Of a stretch of 8,718 nt of DNA, positions 7,158 to 8,718 are shown piece after piece. Positions within the stretch are counted from its first letter, which is position 1; each line of letters begins with the position of its first letter. The stretch comes from Deltaproteobacteria bacterium. GTDB taxonomy: Bacteria > Myxococcota_A > UBA796 > UBA9615. The stretch covers positions 1-8,718 of the forward strand of contig JAJDAI010000182.1 in assembly GCA_029261955.1 (NCBI GenBank), written 5' to 3'. The notes below the pieces were generated by a model. It searched no databases and had not been told where the DNA came from. It saw only the letters and a program-made list of their open reading frames with translations. The translations under genes and the position numbers were made by a program.

Positions 7158-8587
7158 GGCGCGCAACCGTCCTGATTCTCGTCGCCTTGATGCTGCCCGG
7201 AGCAGCGCAGGCCCGTCGCAACAAGGCCCAACCGGTCCCGAAGTTCTACGCCGAGGCCTCGCAGACGCTCGCCACGGTGGAGTTCGTGCAGGAGTTCGTC
7301 GCAGGAGGCCAGCGGCAGCAGACCCGCGGCTACACCGACGGCGCCGTCATCTCCGAGGACGGCCTCATCCTCATCAGCGGCCGCGTGCGCTTCCCCCAGC
7401 GGGGCGGCAGCGGGCGGATCAGCGGCGGCTCCCTGCCCGAGCTCAGCGGCTTCGTGCTGCACTTCAGCGACGGGCGTGAACACCAGGCGGAGGTCGTCGG
7501 CTTCGACGACGACATGAACCTCGGCCTGCTGCGCATCAGCGACCCGCCGAGCGAGCCCATGCCCCACCTGAACTGGCGCACGGGCTTCGAGGTCGACGTG
7601 GGCACCAGCCTGCGCACCCTGACGCTCTACACCGAAGCCTTCGACCGCAAGCCGGTCTACTCGACGGTCATGGTCAACGCGCTGCTCGAGAAGCCGCAGG
7701 AGGTCTGGAGCCTCAGCGGAGCCAGCAGCAACCTGCTCGGCGCGCCGCTCTGGGACAGCAAGGGGCGCGCGGTCGGCGTGGTGGCCGAGGTGCCGATGTC
7801 GCCCTGGGCCGGCCGCCAGGTCGTACCCGACCTCAGCGGGCCCGTGGGCCTGAGCTACGAGCGCTTCGCGGTCTGGATCGCGCAGACGCTCGAGGGCGAG
7901 ACGGCCGTGGCCGAGGAAGATCCCGAAGACGCAGACGCCGCCTGGCTCGGCGTCATGTTCCAGCCGGTCAACCGCGAGCTCGCCGAGCACCTGAAGCTCA
8001 GCTCCGGCGGCGGCGTGGTGGTCTCCCGGGTCGTGGCCGGCTCCCCCGCCGCGGCCGCGGGCCTGAAGTCGCTGGACATCCTCGTGGAGCTCAGCGGCGA
8101 GCGCATCGACGTCGAAGAGGAGGCGGACACCGCGTCCTTCGCCCAGGCCATCCGCGAGCTGAAGCCCGGCACGACGGTCGAGTTCGTGCGCGAAGCCCCG
8201 GGCGGCGCGCGGGACGTCGTGCCCGTGACCCTGGTCCAGGCGCCCCGCAGCGAGCTGCACGCGCAGCGCCGCACCAACAAGGCCTTCGCGCTGACGGTGC
8301 GCGAGGCGACGATGGACACGCTGCTCGGTCAGCGCCTCGATCCGACCACCCCCGGCGTCGTCGTGGACGGCGCGGAGCGGGCGGGCTGGGCCGGCCTGAG
8401 CGGCCTCGGTGTCGGCGTGATCATCCAGCGCATCAACGACCACGAGGTCACCGACCTGGACTCCTTCGAGAAGGCGATGGACGCCATCGAGGCCGAGAAG
8501 CCCGAGAAGGTCCTCTTCTTCGCCCGCTTCGGCCGCCGCACGCGCTTCTTCGTGGCCGAGCCCGACTGGGAAGACGAATCCCCGTGA
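7154..8587 (+). CDS. Catalytically dead HtrA-like pseudoprotease with two PDZ domains
   Basis: From the GTG at 7154 the product is 477 aa. GGGAG lies 8 nt upstream and the GTGA overlap joins it to the protease gene. A signal peptide (RRATVLILVALMLPGAAQA) predicts export. Residues about 35-250 follow the order of an HtrA protease domain, but all three catalytic positions are changed when aligned to the upstream protease. His79 corresponds to Arg77 (GLILISGRV), Asp109 to Asn122 (DDDMNLGLLRI) and Ser197 to Leu195 (NLLGAPLWDSKGRAVGVV, where GNSGGPL is expected). PDZ1 is about 265-370 (AWLGVMFQPVN, then SRVVAGSPAAAAGLKSLD). PDZ2 is about 385-470 (GVVVDGAERAGWAGLSGLGVG). It cannot be a serine protease by this mechanism. 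A scaffold, substrate adaptor or regulator of the neighbouring protease is inferred. A start at GTG 7115 is possible but would bury the signal peptide. Confidence 0.85.
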   Translation: MRRATVLILVALMLPGAAQARRNKAQPVPKFYAEASQTLATVEFVQEFVAGGQRQQTRGYTDGAVISEDGLILISGRVRFPQRGGSGRISGGSLPELSGFVLHFSDGREHQAEVVGFDDDMNLGLLRISDPPSEPMPHLNWRTGFEVDVGTSLRTLTLYTEAFDRKPVYSTVMVNALLEKPQEVWSLSGASSNLLGAPLWDSKGRAVGVVAEVPMSPWAGRQVVPDLSGPVGLSYERFAVWIAQTLEGETAVAEEDPEDADAAWLGVMFQPVNRELAEHLKLSSGGGVVVSRVVAGSPAAAAGLKSLDILVELSGERIDVEEEADTASFAQAIRELKPGTTVEFVREAPGGARDVVPVTLVQAPRSELHAQRRTNKAFALTVREATMDTLLGQRLDPTTPGVVVDGAERAGWAGLSGLGVGVIIQRINDHEVTDLDSFEKAMDAIEAEKPEKVLFFARFGRRTRFFVAEPDWEDESP

Positions 8588-8718
8588 GTCCGCTGCCGGT
8601 CGACGAAGGCCCCGAAGGATTCCTCGCGGCCTACGCCGAGCGGATGAAGCCGCTGCGCCTGGAGCACGGCGCGGCCTACTGGACCTTCTCGACCACCGGC
8701 GACAGCAAGGCCCAGGCG
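8584..8718 (+). CDS. N-terminus of a hypothetical protein, possibly a metallopeptidase (3' end outside window)
   Basis: A GTG at 8584 overlaps the preceding stop by 4 bp (GTGA), and the frame stays open for 45 codons to the window edge. No signal peptide is seen, so the product is probably cytoplasmic unless it uses another export route. The visible part is a predicted helix: FLAAYAERMKPLRLEHGAAY followed by WTFSTTGD. An opening helix with 'E-x-x-A-x-W-x-x-x-TTG' character resembles the N-termini of M2/M3-type zinc peptidases (peptidyl-dipeptidase or oligoendopeptidase F-like). The HEXXH motif would lie far downstream, so this is only a guess. The overlap makes it very likely a true member of the HtrA operon. 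Confidence 0.6.
   Translation, partial: MSPLPVDEGPEGFLAAYAERMKPLRLEHGAAYWTFSTTGDSKAQA

Noticed and set aside
5748..7166. Minus-strand open frame (472 codons) opposite the HtrA gene
   Set aside because: It is antisense to a clear protease with an intact triad. Its product is His/Arg/Asp-rich without motifs.
6731..8443. Minus-strand open frame (570 codons) opposite both HtrA genes
   Set aside because: It is another GC-driven shadow frame. It crosses two real overlapping genes and shows no domain.

Overview
This is a high-GC window with dense gene packing on both strands. The proteins combine poly-aspartate linkers, Cys/Asp-rich MopE-type putative metal-binding motifs, lipoprotein signals and one MYXO-CTERM-like C-terminal sorting signal. 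That style is typical of Myxococcota and related 'deltaproteobacterial' lineages, probably an environmental genome. The assignment rests on protein style only, because no rRNA or marker gene is present. I found no tRNA, CRISPR array, insertion sequence or phage gene.

Layout. (1) Positions 2-700 (+) hold the 3' part of a surface protein: MopE-type motifs, a long Asp-repeat linker and a MYXO-CTERM-like tail. (2) 728-2206 (+) is glycerol kinase (glpK). Its Shine-Dalgarno lies inside a hairpin in the 27-bp gap after gene 1. It is followed 4 bp later by a membrane-anchored hypothetical protein (2211-2822). (3) On the minus strand, 4943 down to 2838, are a secreted TPR-like/two-TM protein, an overlapping Asp-rich lipoprotein with a MopE-type motif and a PPC-like domain, and the C-terminal half of a metallo-beta-lactamase-fold hydrolase whose 5' half is missing. 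(4) The spacer 4944-5094 carries an 18-bp G-rich tandem repeat and two triloop hairpins. (5) 5095-5751 (-) is a DUF4097-like lipoprotein. It is divergent from a plus-strand run of three overlapping genes: an HtrA-type serine protease with an intact triad (5796-7157), an HtrA paralogue that has lost all three catalytic residues (7154-8587), and the start of a third gene (8584 to the window edge), possibly a metallopeptidase.

How the genes fit together. Nearly everything except glpK points at the cell envelope. The right-hand operon looks like an envelope proteolysis unit with an active protease, a dead PDZ-bearing partner and possibly a peptidase, each joined by a 4-bp GTGA overlap. It shares a very short divergent promoter region with the DUF4097-like lipoprotein. 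The strongest candidates for something undescribed are this active/dead HtrA pair and the SD-sequestering hairpin before glpK.
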